From Megalonaias nervosa (lineage: Eukaryota; Mollusca; Bivalvia; Unionida; Unionidae): a stretch of 64,000 nucleotides of DNA. Below, piece by piece: positions 32,840 through 45,414 of this stretch (positions are counted from its first letter, which is position 1; each line of letters begins with the position of its first letter). The translations under genes and the position numbers were made by a program. Where the stretch lies: positions 1 to 64,000 of the forward strand of contig JAECUM010004391.1 of the NCBI GenBank assembly GCA_016617855.1. The letters are read 5' to 3'. A model generated the notes under the pieces. That model saw nothing but the letters and a program-made list of their open reading frames with translations. It did not search any database and was not told the origin of the DNA.

Positions 32840-34239
32840 ATTCAATGTTTTAAAACTGACTTATTTAGCAACAAAATTTAAAAGAAATTTGCAATATGAA
32901 TTGAAAATATACATCTGATGAAAAGATAAAATGTTCAAAAAAAAAAAGTTTGGTTTCACAGAAAATGCTATATCATGAGTAAGCAAGATCACATACCACT
33001 GAGAACAATTTTGATCACAAGGTCAAAGTTTAAATAGATTACTCAACTACATGCATTCAGGTATGCACCAAGTTTCTTTGTTGATGTGTGAAACACATGA
33101 TCACAGGCACAACTACCATTACTGACCCAATTATCCAGACAATAAAAATTAACTACTTTTCACTGTCTAGAAAACTGGTGTTCTAATTAAAGTTAAAGAT
33201 TTTCCTGAATATTTTGTCCAGACACATATCATCTTTATTGTCAAAACTGTGTATCAACAACATGCCCAGCAGGTACAGAATGCTGGTCAGAAATCATCTA
33301 GGTAGGTAAAACAGTTACATTATATTCCTGCAAGCCAATCATGAACAGCTGCATCATATTTGTTTCAGTATTCTTTAACAAAGCTATTGAACTCATTTCT
33401 TGTGTCAATTTTTCTTTTTGTTTGTAAAACTAGGACAGTCTGTGTTCACCCTGTACTTGAACTGCTGTTGGTGACAAGTCTCACAATAAAATTTTTCTAC
33501 GAACAAGACCCAGTTCTAACATTTATATTGTTTCAGAATGTATGACCTGAAATAATATATATCTATTCATATTACATGCACCATAACTGTTCTAAATATG
33601 TAACGCAGCAAAATCACTTGAATTGATTCATGAAATGTATTGTGGAACTGTTATGTGTACTCCAATTAGAGGCATGAAGACCAAACCAACCACATCCAAA
33701 ACTGACATTGGTATGGGGAAAAAATCTGCTGCTGAACAAACCTGAAACAACAAAAAACTAGCATGCTAGAAATGTTACCTGCTTCTATAACAAATAATGT
33801 CAATTCAGTTTAATTTACTAGAAAAAGAACAAGAAAGATAACTGCATACATACATACACAAACACTTCATATCACATAGAGGAATCCATTTCAGTGAGAA
33901 TAGGAGATGATCTACATAAATGTTTTATCTCCCTGCATATGCTCTTCTATCATAAATATAAAAGAAGCCTGCAATCATGTTGGCTAGACGAAGATGATGA
34001 CGTGATTTGACAGTTATCACAGTGATTAATTAATTCTGCCAACTGTCTCCTGAGCCCAGGACTCATTTTGGACACATGCTTTAGACCAAATGGTCACCCA
34101 GGGACCTGGGTAGGAAAAAAAGGAAATATTCAAATTATGGTAGAAGTGTCCACTACTGTAAGATGGTATCCACTTGGGCCACTTTTTGTGCCACGTCAAT
34201 GGACCCTAAAGAAAAAAATGACCTTGCTTTGGTGTGCAA
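32840..34239. other. Non-coding stretch containing one candidate exon
   Basis: Apart from the minus-strand candidate exon at 33319-33429, I see only AT-rich unstructured DNA. Confidence 0.4.
33319..33429 (-). CDS. Possible internal exon of an unidentified host gene
   Basis: A minus-strand acceptor-like GACTGTCCTAG precedes 37 codons reading FYKQKEKLTQEMSSIALLKN and TETNMMQLFMIGLQEYN. A gtaact donor-like site follows. The peptide is coiled-coil-like. Its end phase does not join directly to the exon at 29700-29817, so any link would need another exon. No family recognised. Confidence 0.3.
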
Positions 34240-34995
34240 AGGAACAAAGGTAGATGGAGTAGAAGGCAGTGTGAGATTACTAAAACATGACTTTCATCAC
34301 ATCCTCCAAATACAAATTAGTTAGAGAGGCCCATGAAGTAAAGAAACCAACTCATAACTGCCACTGAACAGCATACAGCCTGACTCTCTGCACAGGACAT
34401 GAAGCTTGCTACTTCATCTTGCAAATGTTACAGCAAGAAAATAGGCCTGAGAGTAGAGTTCTCAAAAGAAGTCTCACCCAAAGGTTCAAAGGGGCTAGAA
34501 GGTTAATAAAAAAGGTGACAAAAGAGATAAGAAAGTAGACACACCCCAGCTCAAAATACCTGATCAGGTTGAAAGTGTGAGAATCTGAACTGATGGCCAG
34601 GCCTTATGAAAATTTTTTGTCTGCTGGAAAGGGCTGCCCTATAGCCCTTGATCGTAGAAACCAAGCATTGTCTCTCTTTCACAAAGGAAGAGAATATAAT
34701 CCACCAATGCATTCATACAGTGATGTCTGGGATTAGCATGTTTCCTATAGCACAATCACACACGATTCTCCATTTGGCATCATTGACTTGAACACAGTGC
34801 ATCTCCTGGCCTGAACAATGCACCTAACATCTCTGCACAAAAATGTGTCTTTGCTGGTAGATCGTTTGATATGAGCCAAGCATGAAGGTGGAGAATCTGT
34901 GGGCTGTTGGGTAGAAGAAAGGCTCTGTGCTGCAAGACAAAGCCCCTTTTCTGAGGCATTATCCTGTACTGCTCTAACAGCAGGTAAAGGGACAA
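34240..34995 (-). pseudogene. DIRS tyrosine recombinase remnant, copy B
   Basis: Alignable blocks include the minus-strand equivalent of AIATSWAY at about 34330 and the core-binding region near 34600-34800. The H-x-x-R box is destroyed and many stops are present. Confidence 0.65.
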
Positions 34996-35286
34996 CTAAA
35001 CTATGATCACTGGGACCACAGTGGAGATATCAAAATAAGCTCAGCAGTGGAGATCCTTACTTCTTTGAGACCTTGTGGGATATTATTCCTGAAGGCTTAG
35101 GTAAATAGACGATCCCACTTCAGACTAAAAGTGTCCACTGTGCTGACTCTCTGGTCTGTGACTGGTGAAATAAAAAATAATGGAAGCTCACTGTTTACCC
35201 TGGTTGTAAACAAGTCATCTAGGGTCTCCCTCAAAGTCTAAACATTGAATCTAATACAGATTGGTACAGACACCATTCTGGAAGGA

Positions 35287-35714
35287 TTATCTTGTCCCTC
35301 CTGTAAAGACTGTCCACAGATATATTCTCTTTTGCCAGAAATGTAGCAAAGTCAGAAGGAGGTTGCCCACCAAGGGAGATTCCAAACCTCCATGCAGAAA
35401 GAAGGGACACGTATGCCTCCTAGTTGCCTGAGATAAGCTACCACTAATGTGTTGTAAAAGAAGACAATCATGCAGAGACTTATTTTGTTGATGCACTCCT
35501 GATGGGCCCAGAACACTGTGCTCATTTCCAAACTGTTGATATAGAGGGCAGGTACTTCCTGCAACCATGACCCCTTGTAGCTCTTATAAGTGCCCCCACC
35601 TGGAATCTGAGACTGTAAATAGACAAGAGTGAGGTTTGGGGTGTCCATAGGGACTCTATCCCAAAACTGATCACAACTGTTCACCAAAACAGAAGATCCC
35701 AGCATGGTTTCCAT
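35287..35714 (-). pseudogene. DIRS RNase H remnant, copy B
   Basis: The frame retains YINSLEMSTVFWAHQECINK, the equivalent of HINNLEMKAV. The DASDSGWG motif has decayed to QSQIPGGG, so the first catalytic Asp is lost. Confidence 0.7.
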
Positions 35715-35799
35715 TTTGCCAGAAGAAAAAAATTGGAGGGCACAAGTGCAATCTGCCTAGTAGAATAACGTCCACCATGGGCAACAAGGTCTACTCTGT

Positions 35800-36473
35800 A
35801 ATGAGAACATGAACTAATCCTTTTTTGTTCATGAGGAAATTCTTCCCTATCAATCTTGAGATTGAACCAGTTCCAATTTCTCTAGGTTGGCTAAAAGGCC
35901 CAGTCTGGTCACTATGGACCAACAGCAACAGGAGGGACTCTAAGTGACCTTTGTAGACCAACCAATCACAATACTGGAGGACTAAGGCTGGGGTTCCCCA
36001 GAATAGGGATCCCTCATAATCTTAATTGGACAGGAACTATTCCCATTACTCTCATAAAAGCTGAGGAGTCTAGGCCAAATGGCAGAGCACAATATTGGAA
36101 AACCTGAGGTACATGTACTTCCCTTCAGGAGGAGACGTAGAGATATGAAAGTACACATCCTGATGGTTGATAGAGACCACCTAGTTGCCAGGCCTTATGA
36201 GATTCATCACCAAAGCTGTGGTCTCCATCATGATGGGTTCCTCCTGCAGAAAATTGTTTAAGGTAGAAAGGTCAATAGAGGAAATTTTCACACATTGTGG
36301 GGAATCAGGGAAATCCGAGAGTGAAAAACTGGACACTGACCATTGAAATCTCTCTCTACTGCACCATTCTGCAGAAAATAGTGCACTTTTTCCTTTAATT
36401 ACACCAGATTCAATTGATGGAACCACATGGGAGTCCTTAACAAAAGGAGGAAGCTCCTGGAACTGAAGCTGGT
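35800..36473 (-). pseudogene. DIRS reverse transcriptase remnant, copy B
   Basis: The minus strand near 35965 reads QYCDWLV where copy C has QYFDNWLI, so the active site is shortened. Further toward higher coordinates a degraded finger region is recognisable. The domain is interrupted at 36474 by the nested SINE. Confidence 0.65.
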
Positions 36474-36520
36474 TGTTGCTGTTCTGGGTTTAATGTCAGT
36501 TTTCAGCACATGATAGACTA

Positions 36521-36614
36521 TAGTGTGACCTCGCTCTAACACGATGGTTGGGATCCATAGAACCTGACTGTTATTTACCGAACCATGTTATATCCAACCA
36601 AGTCAGTTGAAGAT

Positions 36615-36710
<96 letters not shown>

Positions 36711-38375
36711 AAAGCAGGTGCAAAAATATGTGCATTTCATTAAATGAAGACAAAACTCGTCTTAAATACACCTGTATAATGACAACTTACATTTTGTAGT
36801 ACAATCCAAAAGGCATTAAGTGCTGTACAAGAATGTGAAAATTCCATGAATTTGAGAATAGACCAATCACATGTTATAAATTCATCTATCAGTCCCATAC
36901 TGTTGGAAAACACAAATAACATACATATAAAAAAATGGTAGTCCTTGTCTATCTATATCCCATTGACAACAAACACATCATTAAACAATTCACAATGATA
37001 TCCATTGTTGCCAGTAGTATGTGGCTGTATAATTGTTTACATGCTACATGTACATGTACTTCAATCGGCCTAGATTAAGGTCAGCAGGAGACAGCTATTA
37101 TCATGCCAAGGCTACCCAAAGGATGAGGCTATTCATAGGGAAATGAAAACACATGAACAAATTGAAAAGTTAACACATATCTTTGCTGTGTCCCACCTTA
37201 AATTAACTTGACAGCCACTTATATATGGTTTAAAAAAATTGAAAATTTGTGTTTTATGCCACCAATGGCAGTGATCATAAGGAAAAACTTTCTTCCTGCA
37301 AATAGGAAACTTTCCTGCCACAACAGATGTGTTCCAGTCACAACATCCAATTTGATTGCTTTTAAGTTTGGTGCTGATTTCCCTTTATGAAAGGTAATTT
37401 GTTTTTAATGAGTGTAATTGGCCTGCTTTGATGAAGGATGCATGTATTATTGAAGTCACCACTCAAGACCAACCTTGGAGGATCAAACAAATGGCTGTTA
37501 TTGTGGCAGCAACATCAAATAATTGTAGAACACTGGCTGAGACTAAATTTTTTCATTTGCTTAATATTTGCCCAAAACGACTGGTACTTCAAAGGTAATC
37601 AGTTTTCTCTTAAGTTTTAGCAAAACTATTTTTTTCTGGGTAATTTTAAAAAAATTAAGAATTAGCCGTCATTCGATTGATCGTAGCCGTTTCTGTTCCG
37701 GCCTTCAGACGCTAGTTGATTGTAGCTAGTCTGTAGCATGACTATTTGAGTGTATCACAGTACACAGTACTCAGGTCTGATGTCAGGATAAGTGGATTAT
37801 GATATAACAATGCACTATAAAGATGGTTTGTTTGTCAGTATGTATAAAGGACTTATGTAACAATCAATTCCAGTGCATTTTATATCCAAGTTTGCATATT
37901 TCTTTCATGGTGCCTCTGAATTTCTCCACTCCAAAACCCAAGATTGTAGATACAAGTTTAAACAGCCAAAATTGCTGTTGTAAAAAAACAGCCAGATGGT
38001 ACATTTTGCCACCAGTAAGGAAATTGCAATTTGCAACATTGGTGAAGCCCAGTGCTATCCCTGAATAAACTTTTTACACTTTATTTTTGGTACTTTTAAG
38101 AAGAAAAAAATATTTAATATTTTTGTGTATGAGAAAAATACATGTATATGAAATTTCAGGAGCCATGCCAAGATCATTTATATTAGAATTCATTTACGAT
38201 CTCTTCCCCAAAATGATAATAAACTTTTGATGCATTATTTTTCGTACTTTTAAGAAGAAAGCCATTTTTTTCATCTACAAGAAAAACACATATATGAAAT
38301 TCTGGTGGCCATGCCATGATCATGTTATACTGTAATTCATGTTATAATGGTGCATGTTATAGTGGTATCAAGCTG
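36521..38375. mobile_element. Pogo/Tigger-like element nested in a SINE nested in DIRS copy B
   Basis: The left end is TA|TAGTGTGACCTCGCTCTAAC; the right end, reverse-complemented, is TA|CAGCTTGATACCACTATAAC. These are imperfect inverted ends typical of pogo-like elements, with TA at 36519-36520 and 38376-38377. The 1855-bp interior contains a (GT)n run and no transposase frame that I recognise. Confidence 0.75.
36617..36706. repeat. (GT)n microsatellite, 90 bp
   Basis: An uninterrupted GT run. It lies about 95 bp inside the left end of the nested pogo-like element. Confidence 0.97.
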
Positions 38376-38699
38376 TACATGGTGACCAGTCTAACTGGTG
38401 GAGGAAAAACTCAGGGAAAACCCTGGTAAGAACCACCAACTCACTGGAATCTACTGCCAAGCTTTCTCACATGCCCACAATGGCCTAGCCTGAGACTCAA
38501 ATTCATGCAGAAAGAGGTGAGATGGCAGTGGTCAGTAAGGGTGAGTGATTTAGATCATTCAGCCACCCAGGGCCCTGAACTGAAACTGGTATCCTCCTTT
38601 TATGATTGAGGGGACCCAAATATTGCTGATTATGCTTGACCAAACCTCAGAAAAGATAAATAGTCTGGCACATATGGGAATCAAAGCAAGAATGACACA

Positions 38700-39650
38700 C
38701 TGCAGGAGGAGCTAGTCATTCTGGCTGCCCTCTCCCCCTTCCTTAGGAAAAGAGAGAAAAGCCCAGAAACTTCCTCCCTTGACCTCCAACCCATGCATAA
38801 ACATGGCTGCCTAGGAGGAAGTCTTAATTTTGGTTGCTTTTTGGACTAGGGCATCATGGCTTTGAACAGTATAGCTGATGGACCCAGCCAATGTCAACAG
38901 ACCAGGAGCAGATGCAAACAACTGCTTTTGTTGGTCTCCCAGGTCCTAGGAATGAGATCTCCAAAAAAGAATTCAACCTGAAGGCAAGAAGCCCACAGAA
39001 AGTTCTTACAGCTCTCCACTAAAAGCAACAATGAGCTGCAGAAATGGAGATGCTCTAATGATAATGCTATGCCCATGGATGTCTTGACCACTGCATGCAG
39101 CAAGCACTAAAACTAAAGTGCTGCTGTTGACAGTCCTCCTTCAGTAGGCTGAAGATGGCGGCTGAAAAATATTAAACAAATATCAGCATGTGAGGCTATG
39201 ATAACCAGTGATATAGCCTTCAACTCGAAAGGCATGCAGTTTCTTGTCTGGAAGGCAGGCACAGGTCCCCGAGGAAATACCCACTTGTGATGTTCCAGCA
39301 GGCAAAGTGGGAGGTTTAAAGGGCCAGGCAGGAGTGTAAACCTATACTAGAAGCAGAGACCAGAGGTTTAAACATTGAAGTGGCAGTGAGGGTGGGGAAT
39401 AGACCACCCCCTATGCTGCCTAGCAAACTCCTGGCCCTAAAAAAACTTTGAAAAAGTTCCCTGACAATGGCCAAGTGGGGGAGCAAGAGGAAATCTATGG
39501 GGGAGACCACCCCAGAGAGCCTCTCTAAACCAGACTGAATTTTTATGTCCCCCCCAGCCAAAGGCTTGGAAAACAAGTCTCAGGGTAGAAAACAGTAAGC
39601 TTCCTTTACTGTCTTATTAAGAGACTGAATATCTTCTTCTTCCACTGCAT
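38700..39650 (-). pseudogene. DIRS gag-like remnant, copy B
   Basis: Minus-strand segments align with the copy C gag: a block around 39000-39180 corresponds to the HADLFSAASFSMLREASL region. A block near 39590-39650 (LNKTVKEAYCFLP) corresponds to FDRAINEVYRLLP. Many stops and indels are present. Confidence 0.65.
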
Positions 39651-40039
39651 ACATGTCATATTCCCAGGCAGTGTTGGGTTGTTTTTCACGACTCAAAATG
39701 TGTGTTTTGAGGTCACAAAGGGGGGGGGGGGACAGTGCATGCAACGCCCAAAAAATGTCATAAAAATGAGAATAAACCATATTTTCATATCATGCTATAG
39801 CAAATGATTTGTTTTCTCTGAAACATTTAATATACTTACAAACAAAGCATGGTAGACTTAGAACTGTCAGATAACATCACTGCACAGATATGTGCACACA
39901 GTGATTGCCCCACAGACAAATACCCCCCCCCCAATTACTGTTTTTAAAATCCACTGAACAGTGCAATTTAGACATAATTACATGCAGTCTTTGCTACTTT
40001 CAGGTGTTCAATAGTTGGCGTAAAAGTAATGCAAGTGTA
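39651..40039. other. Non-coding DNA with a poly-G run
   Basis: A G11 run at 39721-39731 and a C-run near 39925. No gene or terminal repeat is seen, so the outer end of DIRS copy B appears truncated near here. Confidence 0.4.
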
Positions 40040-41140
40040 ATTTGTGCTCATCTTTGTACTTATTAGGGACTGGATGGTGCTGTTGTTCAAATTTCCCCTA
40101 AGATCTTGCTAAATTTCTCTTAGCATGGAGAATGCCCTTTCGCATCCAGATTGCTGTGAGGGGGTGTCAAACATGTAATGGCCACTTGAGTCAGATAATC
40201 AAATCATGGTTTTCATGAAGGAAGATGGTAACTTCCTGTTTCTGCATGGAACTGGCTCAAGTATGTTGCTTCACTGTCAAATTGTGCTTGCGCCTGAAGT
40301 GGTCTAAGTATGGAGTCTTCAGTCTGCTTCAGCCAAGAAGCTTGCTTGCTCTCTTCAAGTACTCCAAACCTAACAGCCAAGTCTACAACTGATAGATGTC
40401 AATAAGAAACCTACAGTGAACTTCTCAAAGAAAAGTAACATAATTGATTCCGTAAAAATGTAATTATGCAAAGTATGCAATTTCCATGATGTAACTAAAC
40501 CACATTTAAACCTTGTTTAACATCTTATAATTTGTGCATTTTTTAATGTATATATTCAACATATTAGCATTTCTGGGTAGGGGGAAGGGATGCAAGTTAC
40601 AAAAATGCCTGTCTAGTAAGGCTGTTCATGTAATCTCTTTATCAATAAAAATTAACTGTGTAAACATGAACGTGTGCCTATTATTGCTTTTAAATCCATC
40701 TTTTTCATGGCTATAATCATAGTGAAAAGCCTGAGTAATTAAAAGTCGGTAGTTTAACAAGATTAAGATAATGAATAATAATAAAGAGAACTAATCTGAA
40801 TGTTGCATTCATCGTGTCAAATATATTTTGACTCGTCCCGATGTTACATACAGGTAGTCCGAAAAACTTTGTACTAACTTTCTTCACAGCATGGCCATAC
40901 ACCCTGATCAAAATAGCAATGGCCTTGTCACCTCCCTGGTCATTAGATTCATCAATCAGGACCAAAATTGTTTTTATTTTAAGATAACTCCATTATCTGT
41001 TTGTCCAACATTGGTGCAAAATTGAATTAGTTATGGTATCGGCTGCTTTTGTCCTTTTGCAACTAAATTTCTTCAGAGATGGCTCATTTCCCGGATCACA
41101 ACTATGTTTTGACATTTTGTTTTCAAGAATGAATACCACT
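40040..41140 (-). pseudogene. hAT-like transposase relic
   Basis: Reading the minus strand, a block near 41100-40720 gives CKRTKAADTITNSILHQCW, then ILVLIDESNDQGGDKAIAIL and KFFGLPVCNIGTSQNIFDTM. These fit the catalytic-core start of hAT transposases (LIDESTD motif). Near 40160-40050 a second block reads QQSGCERAFSMLREI, stop, QDLRGNLNN, the C-terminal hAT dimerisation domain. The middle is missing or scrambled. Terminal repeats were not located. Confidence 0.68.
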
Positions 41141-43452
41141 TGTACACAATTTCCACCACCAAAATAATCGTGTTTTGCATTTTATAATATGGAGTTAAAA
41201 TCTGACATCAAAGAAATGTTGCCACTGATCACAAACTTGAATATAGCTGGCTTCAACATTCCCATTTGATTCATTGATGTATATATAACATCTTTTCTTT
41301 ATCATCTTTTTTCTTTGATGTACTTCAAACAAATTTAGTTGTTCTACTTTATGTCACTTACCTATGCAGCAAACTGGCTAAATGGGCTCTCCCACAGCAG
41401 AATTTGACACAACACACTACCCAAGCTATTGATAGCCAATTAAGTAATCTCTGAATGGTAGTTAATTCCTGGCCACCTTACCTATTAATTACCTCTATAT
41501 CAGCTGCATGCCATTAGGACAGGTTTAGCTGAGCTCTGAGCAGGACTGTTTGCTGCTCATACATCACTTACTGCAGATACAGACATATATTATACCATCA
41601 AGAAATATAAGTGTTTTTTGGGTTGTTAAACAAAAAAGGGGGTTAAATTTTGGGATAAATCATGTTTTGGGGAAAAAGTCCAAAATCGTGTATTTCATGT
41701 GACATGGCGTGTAATGGCAGGTATACCACTGCCTGGGATGATAGCTGGGAGGGACACAAGAATGGTGTATGAAGGGGCATATACACAGTTACCTTAGCCA
41801 GCTTGAACAAATTGGAAATTGTTCTTTATGATTATGTATAATTTTCCACAGCTCATACCGGTATTGTCAGGCCCAGTGTGTGGTGTTTTTCTTGTGTGTG
41901 CGATGAATGTTTGGAGCCTTTCCAAATTTTTTAAAAAATAAATTATGAATAAATTGAACCGGAAATGAAAAGGCGCCTGTGTGCATCGCACACTTCGCAC
42001 ACGCAACCAGCCGGGTCTGGGTATTGTCTTTCGATACTTTTGCTCCATAAATAAGATTTTACACAGCTCTACCAAAACATCACTTTCTTAAATTGGTCAG
42101 CTTTGCTGACTATAATGCCAGATTTCTTAATTGTTCTATAATGCTATATTAAGGTTTTAAGTCCATTAATGCCATGGTGTGTTTTTATAGTGTTACGAAT
42201 ATGTAATTAAATTGCTTGTGTGTTAGTTTTAAATTCTTTTTTTTTTAATTTTTGTTTCATTACATTTTATTGTAATGATCATTTTCAGGGGATTTGATAT
42301 CTTTGAAAAAATATCAGTCTGATTAGAATGTAAAAGTATGACTTAAGCACTATTTTTAGCTCACTTTGGTTCATAGATCTTGTAAACATCGGGTGAATAC
42401 GATTGGCTATTACAGCCTTTCTTTTTTTTTATTTCCAGTGTGAGAATTTGATTCTTAGATAGGGCTATTCCTGCTTACGTGATAAATGTCATTTTTTTTA
42501 TTGTGCTGTTCAAACTATTAAATCATGTAGCCGTCACGTGAGACACCATGTGATCTAAAATCGAAGCTTAAAACAGCCATTTTCTACTAGATCTATTGAG
42601 TTGTATTTTAAACCTTGAGGGCTCAAGAGGTTTTTATTGTTGTTGCCAGCTTGTTCTGAAGTTCGTTTATTTTTTGGAATTTAATAATTCATTCTCTAGA
42701 AAACTACACAAGTGCTTCATATTTATAAAAGTTCTGGGAGAAAGTTATTCAGTGGAAATTTATTCTGGAATTCTAAACGGAAACATTATAAACTGTGATT
42801 CAATCGAGTATCTGTTGCCACCAGTACAATGACCTTATCTGACGTCATCACCTCCATATTGGAACGTCATAGAGATTCGAACCTGGATTCAATTAGAACT
42901 GTTTAGTGACAGGACTTATCTTTTTCAATTCTAGGATTAAATTTTGGATTATATTCACAAACCGTAAGTCCTATTTCATATTTTACATTGTTTTCTAAGG
43001 AAATAAATTATTTTGTCAAAATTTACAAAGCTTGTTGACTTCACTCTTTTCTTTTGTTACTTTTGTACAAGCCTACACATAACAATAAGCCAGAGATATT
43101 TTGATCAAATAAATATCTTCACTACTTAAGTTCCTACTTATTCAATTTATCCTCAACCTTACTCTAGTATAGTGCTATAGTCTTGTAGCACAAGATCATC
43201 CACAGCTAAATTGTTTAAGAAAAGAAATGAAAATTGCTCTCAATATTTAAATTGTCTGCATTTTAATTAGGCTGGTATTTTGGCCTTTCAAAATTTAATC
43301 TCAAAATCCTCACTGCTATCTTCAGTAACATTTTCCTAGCTCCAATAATCTGCTATAGTTCATAACTTTGCCTTTTACTGTCATTGTCACAATCATCAAC
43401 CAATATTTGCCAAAGAAAATCATCTTCTGAAGATAAACATTAAGAATCACCA
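41141..43452. other. Non-coding DNA with a small CpG-containing patch
   Basis: A CpG-richer patch at about 41955-42030, preceded by ACCGGAAATG (an Ets-like word), stands out in CpG-poor surroundings. No exon follows convincingly. The stretch 42880-43040 shares TTCACAAACCGT and AAATAAATTATTT with 53755-53830, so part of this region is a dispersed repeat. Confidence 0.35.
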
Positions 43453-43690
43453 AGGGCCCAAGGTGGCCAAGTGGTCTAAAGTGCTTGCATTTACCAATCA
43501 TTGCCATCTCACCTCCATCCTCATAGGTTTGAGTTTCAAGCTCAACCTGTGTGGTATATGAGAAAGCTTGCCAGTAGCTTCCCACGAGTCAGTGGTTCTT
43601 ACCATGATATTCCTGGGTTCTTCTTCCACCAGTTATATTGGCTACCATGTACTGCACTGAAAAATAGCATTAAATCCTAAACAACAAGAG
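43453..43690 (+). mobile_element. tRNA-derived SINE, family 2, copy c
   Basis: A-box-like AAGGTGGCCAAGTGGTC, B-box-like GGTTTGAGTTTCAAG, then the family body and GCACTGAAAAATAGCATT with an A-rich tail. Confidence 0.85.
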
Positions 43691-43797
43691 TCGTCATTTT
43701 GGTGTACTGGGCAGCCCATATATTAAACATGAATTTGCAAAACTTCCTTTATGCATGGTTCAAATAATGATGGAATGCTTGTTCCAGGGCCCAATAG

Positions 43798-44589
43798 ACC
43801 ATTCTTAATGAGATCCTCATGAATATTAATGTATCACAAAAACGAGGCTAAGCTAGGCAGACTGAGAAAAAATATGGCACCCTACTGTACATCGAGTAAC
43901 AATCTGAGCTGTTTGCCAGATATTTCTTTTGCATTTGTTGAGAATTTCATCATGGGTGTCTCCAGCAGTTCAGGGAAGGAACAGATGACAAAAGGATTCA
44001 AGTATTACAGTGAGGGATATCCATTCTCTTAAACGTAAGTTGACTTACATCCTATCTTGAGTGTCCTTTTTCTCTACAGCACACAAAATACAAGTTAACG
44101 ATAGAGAAAAGAAACTACTTAAAGTATGAATTTTGTTTCTGATTAGGTATGGTTTAAATGTACAGCTGTGATCAATCAATACTGTGATCAAAACATGCGG
44201 TCAGAATAAAACATTTACAAAATGTGCATAGTGACACAAACTGCTCTTTTAACCAACCACGCCCCCCCCCAAACCAGTAGAGACTTTGTGGTGTGCTTTA
44301 AATAGTTTTGGGTACATGTCGGTATGCTTGCAGTTTAATTTGTATCAGAAGTGCACAACCTGGTTGTTGTTATGGTGCTTGCTGCTTTTAGTGCCTGGGG
44401 GTGGGAGGGACTGAGATTTTCCCTTTAAATGACATGTTTTTTCTTTTTTGAATCATTTGTCAACTGACAATATGGATATACGATTTTATTCATATGAACA
44501 CATTTTTTTTGTTGTTTCAATAACAGACTGGCAGTTATATATTCACCCACAAAACAGCAGGATTATTGTTCAAAGCTGTTTGAAAGCCA

Positions 44590-44654
<65 letters not shown>

Positions 44655-45104
44655 GATCAAAGCACCCTGCCCCCAAACACACAAAATGGTCCCTTATTTA
44701 TGTGAACTTCTTCATTGATTATAATTAATATTATTTATATGGTGTTGGTAGATTGATGAATTTAACACCCAATATGTAAATGCAGACATTAGATAAAGTA
44801 AACATAATAGGGAAGAATCGTGTCTAAACAATATAAAATTTTGTCATTTTATGTATGGGATATTCTGTTAATCTGTTTATTAAAATAATTTTCTCTTTAA
44901 TTTTCGGTTTATAAAGATGGAAATGATTGCCTTGTCAAGGGACGGTGTTCAAGATTACAAAAGAAGAACGATTTGTTTCCCTTGCCAGTATCAATTGCAG
45001 CAGTCATGGTTGCGAGGTAAAATGAAGCTGGTGCCTAGCTTAGCCTCGTTTTGGATTCGTTGACCCAGGGTCACATGAATGTATGAATACATTCTGAGAA
45101 TGGT
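43798..45104. mobile_element. Foldback/MITE-like element containing an (AT)n run
   Basis: The left end carries ACCATTCTTAATGAG and AACGAGGCTAAGCTAGGCA. The right end reverse-complements to ACCATTCTCAGAATG and the same AACGAGGCTAAGCTAGGCA. The inverted arms span about 60-75 bp. A frame near 44920-45020 ends at a gtaaaa donor-like site but is not recognisable. The target duplication is unclear. Confidence 0.65.
44593..44649. repeat. (AT)n microsatellite
   Basis: A perfect AT run inside the foldback element. The Ile-Tyr repeat frame over it is spurious. Confidence 0.95.
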
Positions 45105-45414
45105 TTATATGCCAATCAAAGTTTAGTTAAACAACCATTCATATCAAGCTGAAGAACCAATATATGTAAACAGTTGCATACATGAAAAAAGACATGTTGC
45201 AACAAGTGCAATGATACCTCTACTTGTGGCGTGCAGCTGTTGACCAGTAACTGCTGCACAGTGCCCAGACATCTGCTGTTGACTGGTGACATGTCAGGTG
45301 ACTCTGATTTGTAAGAAGACCCTTTCTTAGATCTCATAAACTTGGATCATAACCCTCCCCTTACAGACTGACTCAATCCTGTCACCACTAATGGGTTTTG
45401 GGGGTATTAGAGCA

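Larger units (their letters stand above)
36474..38577 (-). mobile_element. tRNA-derived SINE, family 2, copy e, split by a pogo-like element
   Basis: The SINE tail (36474-36520, containing reverse-complemented TGTGCTGAAAA) and its head and body (38376-38577, with the A-box side at CCACCCAGGGCCC) are in register. The pair is flanked by 13-bp duplications AACTGAAGCTGGT (36461-36473) and AACTGAAACTGGT (38578-38590). Removing the insert and one TA restores a normal SINE of about 250 bp. Confidence 0.88.
34240..39650 (-). mobile_element. DIRS-like retrotransposon, copy B (decayed, nested insertions)
   Basis: The segment is collinear with copies A and C on the minus strand. It holds recombinase remnants at 34240-34995, RNase H at 35287-35714, RT at 35800-36473 continuing at 38591, and gag at 38700-39650. 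No inverted terminal repeats are found at either side. A 2.1-kb nested insertion occupies 36474-38577. It is the most diverged and oldest-looking of the three copies. Confidence 0.85.

Noticed and set aside
41794..42075. Promoter or first exon at the CpG patch
   Set aside because: An Ets-like word and several CpGs are suggestive, but no downstream splice donor or coding segment follows; recorded only as a composition feature.
43322..43420. Minus-strand exon reading EDDFLWQILVDDCDND
   Set aside because: It has a good acceptor but a weak donor and no partner exon; it could be chance beside the SINE.
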